From contig JAUNJE010000007.1 in assembly GCA_030533415.1 (NCBI GenBank), positions 17,870-81,869 on the forward strand: DNA of 64,000 bases. Direction: 5' to 3'. This document shows, one piece after another, positions 42,793 through 51,592 of the stretch. The notes beneath the pieces were generated by a model that searched no databases, was not told the DNA's origin, and was given only the letters and a program-made list of their open reading frames with translations. Position 1 is the stretch's first letter, and every line of letters begins with the position of its first letter. The DNA is from Eubacteriales bacterium (GTDB taxonomy: Bacteria; Bacillota; Clostridia; Oscillospirales; Oscillospiraceae). The position numbers and the translations under genes are program-made.

Positions 42793-42855
42793 ACGCATGG
42801 CGCAAAAAGCAGTACGGCCATTTGAAGGGCTGCCACCGAAGGAAATTGGGACACT

Positions 42856-43716
42856 ATGAATGGAATTGTAATTGTTGACAAGCCCCAGGACTGGACCAGC
42901 CAGGACGTCACCGCCCGGCTGCGCCGGGTGTTCAATACCCGACGGATCGGCCACGGCGGTACGCTGGACCCCATGGCCACCGGCGTGCTGCCGGTATTCG
43001 TGGGACGGGCCACCCGGGGCGTGGAATTTTTTGAGCATGCGGAAAAAACCTATGAGACGGTGCTCCGCCTTGGACTGACCACCGACACCGAGGATATTAC
43101 GGGCCGGGTGCTCACGGAGCAGCCCTGGAATGTCACCCGGGAGCAGGTGGAAGCCGTTCTGGAAACCTTCCGGGGGCAGATCATGCAGGTTCCGCCCATG
43201 TACTCTGCGTTGAAGGTCAACGGGCAGAAGCTCTGTGACCTGGCCCGGAAAGGGAAAGAGGTGGAACGCCGGCCCCGTCCCGTCACCATCCATGAGCTGG
43301 TTTTTCTGGGGCTTGTGTCAGAGGGCATCCGTTTGCGGGTGCGCTGCTCCAAGGGTACTTATATCCGCACCCTTTGCAAAGACATCGGCCAAGCCTTGGG
43401 CTGCGGCGGCTGCATGGCCTCCCTCCGGCGGGTAACGGCGGGGGAATATACCATTGAAGAGGCCGTCCCCCTTCAGAAGCTGCTGGATGCGCAGGAACCG
43501 GGGGACTATTTGCGCGGGGTGGACACCATGTTCCGCAATTACCCCGCCGTGACCCTCACCGCCAATCAGGAAAAACGCTGCCGCAACGGGAATTCCTTTT
43601 CCGTCAACCTTGCGGACGGCACCTACCGCGCCTATGGCCGGGATGGGGAATTTTTAATGCTGGCAAAGACGGAAAGCGGCGTTATGTCAACTGTAAAGAG
43701 CTTCTTTGACGTATAG
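42856..43716 (+). CDS. truB: tRNA pseudouridine-55 synthase
   Basis: TruB makes pseudouridine 55 in the T loop of tRNAs. The 286 residues contain GIVIVDKPQDWTSQDVT, the catalytic GHGGTLDPMATGVLPV (D38), and the thumb-loop and C-terminal motifs YIRTLCKDIGQALG and the PUA-like tail. Standard length. The upstream sequence GAAGGAAATTGG gives a modest ribosome site. Confidence 0.95.
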   Translation: MNGIVIVDKPQDWTSQDVTARLRRVFNTRRIGHGGTLDPMATGVLPVFVGRATRGVEFFEHAEKTYETVLRLGLTTDTEDITGRVLTEQPWNVTREQVEAVLETFRGQIMQVPPMYSALKVNGQKLCDLARKGKEVERRPRPVTIHELVFLGLVSEGIRLRVRCSKGTYIRTLCKDIGQALGCGGCMASLRRVTAGEYTIEEAVPLQKLLDAQEPGDYLRGVDTMFRNYPAVTLTANQEKRCRNGNSFSVNLADGTYRAYGRDGEFLMLAKTESGVMSTVKSFFDV

Positions 43717-43808
43717 AGAAGCGCTGTTATATTGTGGAGCGGCTGTTTCCCCCCACAGAATGACATCAACGCCTAACGTCTCACTCTATAAAGCAACTTG
43801 GTGAACCT

Positions 43809-44717
43809 ATGAACAAGACAATTTATGCCCTGGGATTTTTCGACGGGGTGCACATCGGCCATAGAGCCTTGCTTTCCGCCTGCCGCCGCCTGGCGGCGGA
43901 GCATGGCTGCGCGGCCGGGGTGGTGACCTTTGCCTCCCACCCGGATACCCTGGTGCTGGGAAATACCCCCAGGCTGATCATAACGCTGCAGGACCGGGAA
44001 TGGCTTCTGCGGGAGAAATTTCATATGGATGTTGTGGAAACCCTGCCCTTTGACGCCCGGATGCGGGCCATGCCCTGGCGGGATTTCCTGGAAATGCTGA
44101 TGGATGGCCATGACGCCGCCGGTTTTGTCTGCGGCGAGGATTTCCGCTTTGGCCGGATGGGCCAGGGAAACGCGCCGCTGCTGGCCGGATTCTGTGCCGG
44201 AAGGGGGTTACCCTGCGCTGTTATCCCGGAGCAGGCCATCGGCGGCATCCGGGTGTCCAGCACTTATATCCGCAGGCAGATCGAGACGGGGGATATGGCC
44301 ACAGCGGTGAAATTCCTGGGGCATCCCCATATTTTAAGCGGACAGGTCATCCATGGCCACCGGCTGGGCCGCAGGCTGGGCATTCCGACGGCAAACCTTC
44401 GGCTGGCCGATGGGCTGGCGGTGCCGAAATTCGGAGTCTACGCCTGCCGCGCCCTGGTGGAAGGGAAGACCTATCCCGCTGTCACCAACATTGGGACCCG
44501 TCCCACTGTGGATGGACAGGATATTACCGTAGAGCCTTGGATCCTGGACTATGCGGGAGATCTCTATGGCAAAAAAATTATTCTGGAGCTGTATCAGTTT
44601 CTCCGGCCCGAGCGGAAATTCCCCTCGCTGGAGGCGCTGAAGGAGGAGATTCACCGCAACGCGGAGCAGACCCGCGCTTTGACGGAGCGGCTGCCCGAGG
44701 GCTGGGGATTCAAATAA
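43809..44717 (+). CDS. ribF: Bifunctional riboflavin kinase/FAD synthetase
   Basis: It converts riboflavin to FMN and then FAD. The 302 residues contain the N-terminal FMN adenylyltransferase domain (GFFDGVHIGHRALL, GEDFRFGRMGQG, ISSTYIRR-like VSSTYIRRQIE) and the C-terminal kinase domain (GHRLGRRLGIPTANL, YPAVTNIGTRPTV). The ATG lacks a strong Shine-Dalgarno; only a weak GGTGAACC precedes it. It is the last gene of the translation operon. Confidence 0.95.
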   Translation: MNKTIYALGFFDGVHIGHRALLSACRRLAAEHGCAAGVVTFASHPDTLVLGNTPRLIITLQDREWLLREKFHMDVVETLPFDARMRAMPWRDFLEMLMDGHDAAGFVCGEDFRFGRMGQGNAPLLAGFCAGRGLPCAVIPEQAIGGIRVSSTYIRRQIETGDMATAVKFLGHPHILSGQVIHGHRLGRRLGIPTANLRLADGLAVPKFGVYACRALVEGKTYPAVTNIGTRPTVDGQDITVEPWILDYAGDLYGKKIILELYQFLRPERKFPSLEALKEEIHRNAEQTRALTERLPEGWGFK

Positions 44718-44735
44718 CGTTTACATTCTGCCCTC

Positions 44736-44764
44736 TTGTGTTATGGGAAAATTTGCGGTATAAT
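44736..44764 (+). promoter_or_regulatory. Promoter of the capA-like gene
   Basis: TTGTGT (44736-44741), 17-bp spacer, TATAAT (44759-44764), about 100 bp before the ATG. Confidence 0.65.
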
Positions 44765-44862
44765 AACCGCAAAGTGACGGTTATACCGAAAATCCCACAT
44801 CCGCCTGCCCTTCGAAGGGGCCGGAAGCTGGGGAACAAAAAGATCGGTTAGGAGGGAACACC

Positions 44863-46197
44863 ATGCCGCTTCATGACGATGAAATGGATAAACGCCGTGA
44901 AAAACGGGAAGCCCTGCGCAAAAAGCGGGAGGCGGAAGCCAAACGCATGAAGCGGATGCTGATTCTGGCGGCGGTTGTGCTGGTGCTGTGCGGCGCAGGG
45001 ATTTTTGCGCTGGTTTGGAAGTCGGGCGGCCTGGACGCCGGCGGGGAAAGCAGCAAACCGGTACAATCGGTCCGGGAGACTGAACCGCCGAAGGAAACGG
45101 TCAAGGCCACCTCCCCGCTTCAGCAGAGCACCACGCAGGTCATCCATATCAACGCTGCGGGAGACCTGAATGTTACCGACACCGTGGTCAAATCCGGCCT
45201 GGCCGTCAGCGGCTATGACTACAGCGCGGCCTTTAAGGACGTGGCGGCGGTTTTGGCCGATGCGGACCTGACGGTGATGAATTTTGAGGGCAACGTCTGC
45301 GGGGAGCCTTACGGCACGGAGACCACCTCCGCCCCCGCTGACCTTCTGCGGGACCTGCGCAATGCCGGTGTGGACCTGCTGCAGGTGGCCAATTCCTGCT
45401 CCATCAACAACGGCCTTAATGGCCTGAACGCCACCTTGCAGGCCATTCGCGCTGCGGGGATCGAGCCGCTGGGCGCCTACAGCTCCGCCAATGAATACCG
45501 CACCTCCAAGGGCTATACCATTACAGAGGTCCAGGGTGTCAAGGTGGCCTTTGTGGCCTTCACCAAGGGCCTGGGGGGCAGGGGCATGCCGGCAGGCAAT
45601 GAGGACCTGGTAAACCTGCTCTATACCGACTATGCCAGCACCTACCAGAAAATAGACACAGAGCGCATTGAGACCATCTTAAAAAACGTGGAAGCGGAGC
45701 GGCCGGACATCACCGTCGCCATGCTCCACTGGGGCAGTGAATATAACGACGATATCAGCAAGACCCAGGGGAGTATCGTCTCACTGATGCAGAAGCGGGG
45801 GGTGGACATCATCATCGGCACCCATCCCCATACCGTCCAGCCCATTGTCTATGACCAAGCTGCGGGCACTCTGGTGGCCTATTCCCTTGGGGATTTCTTC
45901 GGCGATGCGGAACGGGGTGGTACCAATTATTCCATCATTCTGAACATTGAGATTACCAAGGATTCCGCTGCCGGTACGACCAAAGTAACGGGCTACAGCT
46001 ATACCCCCATCTATACCGTCAAGTCGGGAGAATCCGCAGGCGATTACGCCTACAGCCGGGTTGTGCGGATTGAAAAGGCCCTGGAAGCGTATAACTGCAA
46101 CTTCCTGGATAAGGTAACATCGACCTGCAAGGCCAGTATGGAAAAGGCCCTGACGCGTATTGAAGAGCGTCTGGTTATGCCGAAGGACGAGGATTAA
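44863..46197 (+). CDS. CapA-family protein, membrane-anchored
   Basis: The CapA/PgsA family is a calcineurin-like metallophosphatase fold linked to poly-gamma-glutamate capsule anchoring, but many members stand alone with unknown roles. The 444 residues have a highly basic cytosolic N terminus (KRREKREALRKKREAEAKR), one transmembrane helix (about 29-47), a linker, and the PGA_cap domain (from about 92) with AGDLNVTDTVV, TVMNFEGNVCG, LQVANSCSINNG, MLHWGSEYND and IIGTHPHTVQPIV. Start behind TAGGAGGG. No capB or capC nearby. Confidence 0.88.
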   Translation: MPLHDDEMDKRREKREALRKKREAEAKRMKRMLILAAVVLVLCGAGIFALVWKSGGLDAGGESSKPVQSVRETEPPKETVKATSPLQQSTTQVIHINAAGDLNVTDTVVKSGLAVSGYDYSAAFKDVAAVLADADLTVMNFEGNVCGEPYGTETTSAPADLLRDLRNAGVDLLQVANSCSINNGLNGLNATLQAIRAAGIEPLGAYSSANEYRTSKGYTITEVQGVKVAFVAFTKGLGGRGMPAGNEDLVNLLYTDYASTYQKIDTERIETILKNVEAERPDITVAMLHWGSEYNDDISKTQGSIVSLMQKRGVDIIIGTHPHTVQPIVYDQAAGTLVAYSLGDFFGDAERGGTNYSIILNIEITKDSAAGTTKVTGYSYTPIYTVKSGESAGDYAYSRVVRIEKALEAYNCNFLDKVTSTCKASMEKALTRIEERLVMPKDED

Positions 46198-46248
46198 TAC
46201 GATTCCTGGATGAAACCGCGCCGGCATATTCCTGGAAGCGTAAGCGTG

Positions 46249-46280
46249 ACCGGGTCAGGCCCATTGCCTGACCCGGTTTT
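46249..46280 (+). terminator. Terminator of the capA-like gene
   Basis: ACCGGGTCAGGC pairs over 12 bp with GCCTGACCCGGT around CCATT, followed by TTT. Confidence 0.85.
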
Positions 46281-46305
46281 ACGGCTTCGGGAGCTGGGAT
46301 TTTTC

Positions 46306-46334
46306 TTGCTATTTCCCCTGGATAGGGCTATAAT
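46306..46334 (+). promoter_or_regulatory. Promoter of the asparaginase gene, upstream of MITE copy B
   Basis: TTGCTA (46306-46311), 17-bp spacer, TATAAT (46329-46334). The MITE begins 15 bp after the -10, so the transcript would start at or just before the element and read through it. Confidence 0.65.
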
Positions 46335-46348
46335 AAATAATATACAAT

Positions 46349-46556
46349 GCGAATCAAGAGTTGAATTGTTTGGAAAGAACGGGAAAACACACCAGTTGTC
46401 ATCCTGAGCGGGCGGAGCGAGTCGAAGGATCTTGGCACTTAAGTTATGTACCAAGAAAAAGCAAATGCGAAGATCCTTCGACTCCGCCGCCTTTGGCGGC
46501 GACCCTCAGGATGACAGCCGTTCAGAATGCTTTCGCTGTTTCAACTATTGATTCAC
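46349..46556. mobile_element. 208-bp MITE-like element, copy B
   Basis: Same length and about 97% identity to copy A at 10600-10807. It is bordered by a perfect 9-bp direct repeat ATATACAAT (46340-46348 and 46557-46565), a clear target-site duplication. The terminal inverted repeats are GCGAATCAAGAGTT at the left and, at the right, the complement of GTGAATCAATAGTT. It lies between a promoter and the asparaginase start codon and would fold into a large RNA hairpin in the leader. Confidence 0.88.
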
Positions 46557-46628
46557 ATATACAATCTTTGCATTCCAAAGCAGGTTTTTATTGAATACCT
46601 GTATCACACATTACCGGAGGAACCCTCC

Positions 46629-47624
46629 ATGAGTCAAAAGAAACAGATTTTACTTCTAACCACCGGCGGCACCATTGCTTCCGTTCCCGGAGGGGAAGGG
46701 CTGGAGCCACACCGCTCCGACGTTATGGAGCGGGAGTTGGAGCAGCTCAGGACCTATTACGATATTACCGTCCGGGACGTGATGTGCCTGGATTCCTCCA
46801 ACATCCGTCCGGAGGAGTGGCAGCTCATTGCCCGGCGGGTTTTTGAGGACCGGACCGGATTTGACGGCATCGTGATCTCCCACGGCACCGATACCATGGC
46901 CTATACCGCCTCCGCCGTGACCTATATGCTTCCCTCCATTGATGTGCCGGTGGTGTTCACCGGGTCCCAGCTGCCGCTGGCGGACATGCTGTCCGACGGC
47001 CCGGACAACCTTCGTACCGCCTTCGCCATGGCGGCATCGGGACACCCGGGGGTGTTCCTGGCCTTTGACCGGAAGGTGATGCTGGGCTGCCGTGCCGTGA
47101 AGGTGCGGGCCTCCGGCTTCTCCGCTTTTGAAAGCGTCAATGCCCGTTATGCCGCCCGGGTCAGCAACCGGGGGCTGGTGGTGGATACCAGTGTCCTGCC
47201 AAAGCAAACGGGGCCGGCAAGGCTGCTGCCGGAGCTGAGCAAAAACGTGTTTCTGCTGAAGCTGACCCCAGGGCTGAATCCTGCGGTTTTTGACATGCTG
47301 GCAGCCATGGGCTACAGGGGCATCGTGGTGGAGGCCTTCGGCCTGGGCGGTGTCAACGTGCTGCACAAGGGCCTGCGGGGCATTCACCGGGCGGTGGAGG
47401 ACGGCATCAGCGTGGTCATCACCACACAGTGCCTTTATGACAGTGCCAACCTGGAGGTTTACCAGGTGGGAAATAAGCTGCTGGAGCTTGGGGTCATCCA
47501 GGGCCGGGATATGACCTCCGAGGCCGCCATGACCAAGCTCATGTGGGCCATCGGCCAGGGTATGCCGCCGGAGGAAATCGCCCGGCTGTTTGAAAAAAAC
47601 CTGGCGGGAGAGGTTACCGCCTGA
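46629..47624 (+). CDS. L-asparaginase (type I-like)
   Basis: It hydrolyses asparagine to aspartate and ammonia. The 331 residues show the two catalytic threonine motifs TTGGTIAS at 11-18 and SHGTDTMAYTAS near 85, and the pattern GSQLPLADMLSDGPDNLRTA. There is no signal peptide, so it is cytosolic. The ATG at 46629 follows CCGGAGGAA. Its leader contains MITE copy B. The pyrophosphatase gene starts 15 bp after its stop and is likely cotranscribed. Confidence 0.92.
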   Translation: MSQKKQILLLTTGGTIASVPGGEGLEPHRSDVMERELEQLRTYYDITVRDVMCLDSSNIRPEEWQLIARRVFEDRTGFDGIVISHGTDTMAYTASAVTYMLPSIDVPVVFTGSQLPLADMLSDGPDNLRTAFAMAASGHPGVFLAFDRKVMLGCRAVKVRASGFSAFESVNARYAARVSNRGLVVDTSVLPKQTGPARLLPELSKNVFLLKLTPGLNPAVFDMLAAMGYRGIVVEAFGLGGVNVLHKGLRGIHRAVEDGISVVITTQCLYDSANLEVYQVGNKLLELGVIQGRDMTSEAAMTKLMWAIGQGMPPEEIARLFEKNLAGEVTA

Positions 47625-47639
47625 CCATAGGAGGGTTTT

Positions 47640-49253
47640 ATGGATCCCATTTATGTTACCGGACACCGGAATCCCGATACGGATTCCATCGTGGCGGCCA
47701 TTGCCTATACTGCGCTGCGCAATGCCTGCGGTGAACGGGAATATGAGGCCGCCTGCTTAGGCCAGGTTTCCGAGGAGACCCGGATCGTGCTGGACCGCTT
47801 CGGCTTCCAGCCGCCCAAACGCATTACGGACCTGTATAACCAGGTGCGGGACCTGGACTTTGACACGCCGCCCATTCTGAGCACCGGCGTTACCGTGGGC
47901 CGGGCCTGGGATGAATTGCAGGAGTGCCCGGCCATTGCTGCCGTTCCCGTGGCGCGGGAGGACGGCACGCTTTACGGGATTCTGTCCCGGACAGACATAG
48001 CCAATTACAATATGTCCCGGATTACTTCAGGGATATTGGAAGAGGTGCCGCTGTTTAACGTTTTGTCCGTGCTGGAGGGAAAAATCCTCAATGATGCCGG
48101 AGAAAATACGGATACCGTGGCCGGGGAGGTCACCATTGCCCTGCCCCAGAGCCGGGAAAACCTGCTGTTTCAGAAGCGGGAAAGCATTGTCCTGTGCGGC
48201 CACCAGCCGGATATGATCCGCCGGGCGCTGGAAATGAATGTGAGCTGTCTGGTGCTGTGCCAGACGGAGATCTCCGAGGAGCTTCGGAGGCTGCCCACTG
48301 AGACTTGTATCATCGGCACTCCCTTTGACGCTTACCGGGCGGCCCGGCTGATTTTCCAGTCCACGCCGGTGGGCCGTATCTGCAATACCCAGGGAATGGT
48401 CTGTTTCCATTTGGATGAGCGGGTGGACGATGTCCGGGAAGTGGTGCTGAAATACCGCCATCCCAGCTATCCCATTCTGGACGCAAATGAGAAGGTTGTG
48501 GGCATCCTGACCCGCTACCATCTGCTGCGCCCCCGCAGAAAGCGGGTGGTGCTGGTAGACCACAACGAGGCGTCCCAGTCCGTTCCCGGGTTGGAGGAAG
48601 CGGAGCTTTTGGAGATCATCGACCATCACCGCCTGGCGGATATCCAGACCAGCAACCCCATTTATGTCCGCAATGAGCCGGTGGGGTCCACCAACACGAT
48701 CATTGCCAGCATGTTTCAGGACCGGGGTCTGATGCCCTCGGCAAACCTGGCGGGTATGATGGCGGCGGCCATTTTGTCCGACACCGTCATGTTCAAATCC
48801 CCCACCTGCACGCCCCGGGATATCCGCACTGCGGAGCGGATGGCGCGGATCGCCAATGTTTCCCTAGAAGAGCTGGGGAAGGCCATTTTCTCTGCGGCTG
48901 TGGACAATAAGACTGCGGAAGAGGTCCTGTTCACGGATTATAAGGAATTCCATATCGCGGGACATGGATTCGCGGTTTCCCAGCTGACCTGTGTGGACAG
49001 CTCCGGCGTGCTGAACCGGAAGGAGGAATTCCTCGCCCTGATGCGCAAGAGCGCCAAGGAGAAGGGCTTCGACCTGATGGTGCTGATGCTCACGGATGTA
49101 CTGATGGAGGGAACCCAGATCCTCTATGTGGGGGACGATGATGCCATTCGCCAGGCCTTCAATGTCACCCCCAAGGACAATACCGCCTTCCTGCCCAAGG
49201 TCATGAGCCGGAAAAAGCAGGTCATTCCCATGCTGTCCGACCTGTGGGGATAA
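47640..49253 (+). CDS. ppaC: Manganese-dependent inorganic pyrophosphatase with CBS and DRTGG domains (family II)
   Basis: It hydrolyses pyrophosphate. The 537 residues are far longer than the 310 of plain family II enzymes because a regulatory insert of about 230 residues (two CBS domains flanking a DRTGG domain, about 70-300) splits the DHH domain. Catalytic motifs are GHRNPDTDSI at 8-17, VDHNEASQSV, IDHHRLAD and the DHHA2 domain with SRKKQVIPML. In characterised enzymes CBS domains bind AMP/ADP, and DRTGG-bearing forms also bind diadenosine polyphosphates. The ATG follows AGGAGGG. Confidence 0.94.
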   Translation: MDPIYVTGHRNPDTDSIVAAIAYTALRNACGEREYEAACLGQVSEETRIVLDRFGFQPPKRITDLYNQVRDLDFDTPPILSTGVTVGRAWDELQECPAIAAVPVAREDGTLYGILSRTDIANYNMSRITSGILEEVPLFNVLSVLEGKILNDAGENTDTVAGEVTIALPQSRENLLFQKRESIVLCGHQPDMIRRALEMNVSCLVLCQTEISEELRRLPTETCIIGTPFDAYRAARLIFQSTPVGRICNTQGMVCFHLDERVDDVREVVLKYRHPSYPILDANEKVVGILTRYHLLRPRRKRVVLVDHNEASQSVPGLEEAELLEIIDHHRLADIQTSNPIYVRNEPVGSTNTIIASMFQDRGLMPSANLAGMMAAAILSDTVMFKSPTCTPRDIRTAERMARIANVSLEELGKAIFSAAVDNKTAEEVLFTDYKEFHIAGHGFAVSQLTCVDSSGVLNRKEEFLALMRKSAKEKGFDLMVLMLTDVLMEGTQILYVGDDDAIRQAFNVTPKDNTAFLPKVMSRKKQVIPMLSDLWG

Positions 49254-49266
49254 CCGCATAAAATAT

Positions 49267-49295
49267 TTGGAAAAAATCAAAATCTATGTTATGAT
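49267..49295 (+). promoter_or_regulatory. Promoter of holB-ricT
   Basis: TTGGAA (49267-49272), 17-bp spacer, TATGAT (49290-49295), 18 bp before the holB ATG. Confidence 0.6.
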
Positions 49296-49312
49296 AAAAG
49301 ATAGGGGGAAAT

Positions 49313-50266
49313 ATGGGCTTTGAATCCTTGCTCGGAAACGGGCAGCTGAAAAAGAACCTGGCGGAAAGCCTGGCAAAAGGGCATATTTCCCACTTTTACC
49401 TGATCTCCGGGCCGGAGGGTTCCGGCAAGCATACCTTGGCCAAGCTGCTGGCAGCAGCGGTTTTGTGCCAGGGCAGCCGTAAGCCCTGCGGCACCTGCAC
49501 CCCTTGCCGCAAGGTCATGGACGGGAACCATCCGGATTTTATCACGGTGGATGACCCGGACAAGAAAACCGTTACCGTGGATTTGATCCGTCAGGCGAGG
49601 GCTGATATCTATGTGCAGCCCAACGAGTCGGAGTATAAGATCTACCTGTTTCCCCGGGCCCAGGACATGGGCCTGCCGGGGCAGAATGCCCTGCTGAAGG
49701 TTCTGGAAGAGCCGCCGAAATACGGCATTTTTCTCCTGTTGACGGACAATCCGGACAAGCTGCTGCCAACAGTCCGTTCCAGGTGCACGGAATTAAAAAT
49801 GCAGGCCCTGCCGGAGGACATTCTGCGAAAGCAGCTGGCATTGGATTTCCCCCAGGCCCAGCAGGATGACCTGACAGCGGCCATCCAAAGAAGCGGCGGC
49901 TTCCTGGGCCAGGCCCGGGAGCTGTTAAAAAGCGGCAGCCAGCTGCCGCCCCAGACTGAGGGCTTCATCAAGGCCTTCGCCAATAAGGATACCCTGGGCC
50001 TGATGCAGACCCTGGTGCCCATGGAAAAATGGAAGCGGGATGCCCTCAGTGAGATCTTAAGCAGCTGGCTGGAACTGGTGGAAAGCGCCCTGGCCAGCCG
50101 GAGCGGCGTCCGGGCGGTTTCCCCCCATGCAAGGCTTTTGGCCCAGATGCGCACGGGGGCGGAACTGCATGACGCGGTACTGAGCCTGAAAAAAGCGGTT
50201 GCCTATACCCAGGGCAACGTATCTCCCGCTGCCGTGTGCGGCTACCTGGAATGGGCGCTGCGTTGA
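49313..50266 (+). CDS. holB: DNA polymerase III subunit delta'
   Basis: A clamp-loader subunit. The 317 residues contain a Walker A-like GPEGSGKHTLAK near 37, a four-cysteine zinc module CQGSRKPCGTCTPC near 58, and the AAA+ motifs KVLEEPPKYGIFLLLTDNPDKLLPTVRSRC (split around 125-155) with the SRC sensor. Start behind TAGGGGGA. It is followed by ricT at 76 bp, the usual Firmicutes order (tmk-yaaQ-yaaR-holB-yaaT), though tmk and yaaQR are missing here. Confidence 0.93.
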   Translation: MGFESLLGNGQLKKNLAESLAKGHISHFYLISGPEGSGKHTLAKLLAAAVLCQGSRKPCGTCTPCRKVMDGNHPDFITVDDPDKKTVTVDLIRQARADIYVQPNESEYKIYLFPRAQDMGLPGQNALLKVLEEPPKYGIFLLLTDNPDKLLPTVRSRCTELKMQALPEDILRKQLALDFPQAQQDDLTAAIQRSGGFLGQARELLKSGSQLPPQTEGFIKAFANKDTLGLMQTLVPMEKWKRDALSEILSSWLELVESALASRSGVRAVSPHARLLAQMRTGAELHDAVLSLKKAVAYTQGNVSPAAVCGYLEWALR

Positions 50267-50342
50267 CACATTAGCATAAGATGTTTTTACCCGTTTGCAC
50301 AGCCGACGCCATGACGGACGAACAGAATTAAGGAGCAAGCCA

Positions 50343-51569
50343 ATGGAAGAAGAAATCAAAACTCTGCCGGAAACCCCGCCGGAAGCACCCGTTGAGGTGG
50401 TGGACATCCAGTTCCGCCCCGGGCAGAAAATCTACTTTTTTGACCCCGATGGGGCCGCCTATGTCCCCGGGGATCATGTCATCATCGATACGGCCCGGGG
50501 TGCCGAATACGGCACCTGTGCCGGTGGAAACCACCGGATTGCCCCCAGGGAGGTGGTGGCTCCCCTGCGGAAGGTTTTGCGCAAGGCCACTGCCCAGGAT
50601 GAGAAGATCGTGGCCGAAAACCGGGCCAAGGAGAAGCGGGCCTACGAGGTCTGCATGCAGAAGATCGCGGACCATGGCCTGGATATGCAGCTGGTGTCTG
50701 CGGAGGTGGCCTTTGACGGCAGCAAGATCCTGTTTTATTTCACCGCTGATGAGCGGGTGGACTTCCGGGAACTGGTGAAAAATCTGGCATCGGTTTTTCA
50801 CACCCGCATCGAGCTGCGCCAGATCGGCGTCCGGGACAAGGCCAAGATGGTTGGCGGCCTGGGCATTTGCGGACGGCCCTTCTGCTGCGCCAGCTTCCTG
50901 GAGGATTTCCAGCCCGTGTCCATCAAGATGGCCAAGACCCAGAACCTGTCCCTGAATCCCACCAAGATTTCGGGCACCTGCGGACGGCTGATGTGCTGCC
51001 TGAAATATGAGCAGGATGCCTATGAGGACTTGATCCGCACCAGTCCCAAGCTGGAATCCTTCGTGGACACCCCCGAAGGCCGGGGGACGGTTGTGGAGGT
51101 GGATTTGCTTCGCCAGCGGGTGAAGGTGCGGATGGAGGAGAATCCCGATACGGTTTCCGTCTTCGCCAATACGGACATCGCCGTGCTGCGCAGCGGCAAA
51201 GCCAAGAAAAATGACCCACCCATTCCCGCTGATCTTGCGCCCATTTCCGGCAGCGGCAAACGGCTGCCCAGGGAGCCGGAGGAAGAGAAGCCTGTATTGG
51301 AGCCCATCCGTTTCCGTTACAGCACGGAGAGCGTCGTGGACGAGCCGGAGGAAAGCGCGGAGGAGCCAGCTGAAAGCCGTCCCCGGTCCCGCCGCCGCAA
51401 AACCGGCATCGACGGACAAACTCCGCCCAGGCAGGAAAAGCCAAAAAAGGAGCCTAAGGAAACTAAGGAGCCTAAGAATACAGAAGGAGAGGGCATACCG
51501 GCGAAATCCTACCGGCGCCGTTCAAACAACCGCCGCCGTAAGCCCCAGAAGCCCGGCGGGCAGGCATAA
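50343..51569 (+). CDS. ricT: RicT (YaaT), PSP1-domain iron-sulfur regulator
   Basis: RicT works with RicA and RicF in RNA processing by RNase Y and in the phosphorelay in Bacillus. The 408 residues contain the PSP1 domain, with GKILFYFTADERVDFRELVK-like sequence and the conserved cysteine motifs CGRPFCCASFL and CGRLMCCLKYE, which ligate Fe-S clusters in B. subtilis. A C-terminal extension of about 130 residues is Glu/Pro/Lys/Arg-rich and ends very basic (YRRRSNNRRRK), probably disordered and RNA-binding (inference). Start at 50343 behind AAGGAGC. Confidence 0.92.
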   Translation: MEEEIKTLPETPPEAPVEVVDIQFRPGQKIYFFDPDGAAYVPGDHVIIDTARGAEYGTCAGGNHRIAPREVVAPLRKVLRKATAQDEKIVAENRAKEKRAYEVCMQKIADHGLDMQLVSAEVAFDGSKILFYFTADERVDFRELVKNLASVFHTRIELRQIGVRDKAKMVGGLGICGRPFCCASFLEDFQPVSIKMAKTQNLSLNPTKISGTCGRLMCCLKYEQDAYEDLIRTSPKLESFVDTPEGRGTVVEVDLLRQRVKVRMEENPDTVSVFANTDIAVLRSGKAKKNDPPIPADLAPISGSGKRLPREPEEEKPVLEPIRFRYSTESVVDEPEESAEEPAESRPRSRRRKTGIDGQTPPRQEKPKKEPKETKEPKNTEGEGIPAKSYRRRSNNRRRKPQKPGGQA

Positions 51570-51592
51570 CCCGGAGCATAAGGAGCGGTCTT

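Noticed and set aside
44863-46197. Poly-gamma-glutamate capsule locus
   Set aside because: Only a CapA-fold protein is present; capB, capC and capE are absent, so capsule synthesis cannot be claimed.
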